From the NCBI GenBank assembly GCA_002350525.1, contig DEFA01000042.1, positions 1 through 32,492 of the forward strand: 32,492 nucleotides of DNA. Reading direction: 5' to 3'. The notes beneath the pieces were generated by a model. It was not told the DNA's origin, did no database searches, and saw nothing but the letters and a program-made list of their open reading frames with translations. The number at the start of each line of letters is the position of its first letter. Positions within the stretch are counted from its first letter, which is position 1. Made by a program: the position numbers and the translations under genes. The stretch is from Lachnospiraceae bacterium UBA2864 (GTDB taxonomy: Bacteria > Bacillota > Clostridia > Lachnospirales > Lachnospiraceae). Shown piece after piece: positions 32,465-32,492 of this stretch.

Positions 32465-32492
32465 AATTATCATCTGTATGAGCGATCAGCTC

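Overview
The window looks like a chromosome fragment of an anaerobic Lachnospiraceae-type Firmicute (Clostridia; Butyrivibrio, Pseudobutyrivibrio or Lachnospira-like). This is inferred from the DUF5702 and FHA/DUF6382 style Tad pilus locus, a VaFE/TQ-domain sortase substrate, a YfhO membrane protein, an Rpn/PD-(D/E)XK protein of the Lachnospiraceae type, strong GGAGG ribosome sites and moderate GC. Genus and species cannot be fixed from the sequence alone.

Layout. 1-228: the 5' end of a tRNA (probably tRNA-Ser, minus strand) with a near-consensus promoter, plus hairpins that end the neighbouring operon. 229-15449: one tightly packed minus-strand operon of eleven genes, read from right to left. 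It encodes the Tad/Flp pilus machine (tadZ, tadA, tadB, tadC, Flp-like pilin, DUF5702 pseudopilin-like protein, a TadE-like protein with two putative zinc motifs, a second TadE-like protein, an FHA/DUF6382 membrane protein). It continues without a visible break into a 1928-residue surface protein (subtilase + NlpC/CHAP-like domain + six TQ ester-bond domains + sortase signal) and an Rpn-family nuclease. 15450-15806: control region with terminators and GCAAC palindromes. 15807-21041: hybrid histidine kinase and a YfhO-like membrane protein with a long charged cytoplasmic tail. 21230-23305: secreted beta-helix protein with a Thr/Glu/Pro repeat linker. 23565-24398: eukaryotic-type HisA on the plus strand, divergently promoted. 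24432-25430: a G3E (COG0523) GTPase that has lost its CxCC motif.

25433-31260 is a strikingly AT-rich minus-strand island. It starts with a secreted 110-residue lactococcin-972-like bacteriocin precursor, followed by a small four-helix membrane protein, a large bacteriocin-associated (DUF1430/TIGR01654-like) membrane protein, its ABC ATPase, and a 739-residue lipoprotein that joins a propeller-like region to an extracellular solute-binding domain. Upstream lie two direct repeats resembling a response-regulator (LytTR-like) site. 31487-32431 is an AraC-family regulator on the plus strand with its own promoter and terminator.

The two most notable systems are (i) the bacteriocin/ABC island with its unusual solute-binding lipoprotein and (ii) the Tad operon that ends in a protease-tipped, covalently cross-linked surface stalk. 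All family assignments were made by reading motifs and none was checked by a database search.
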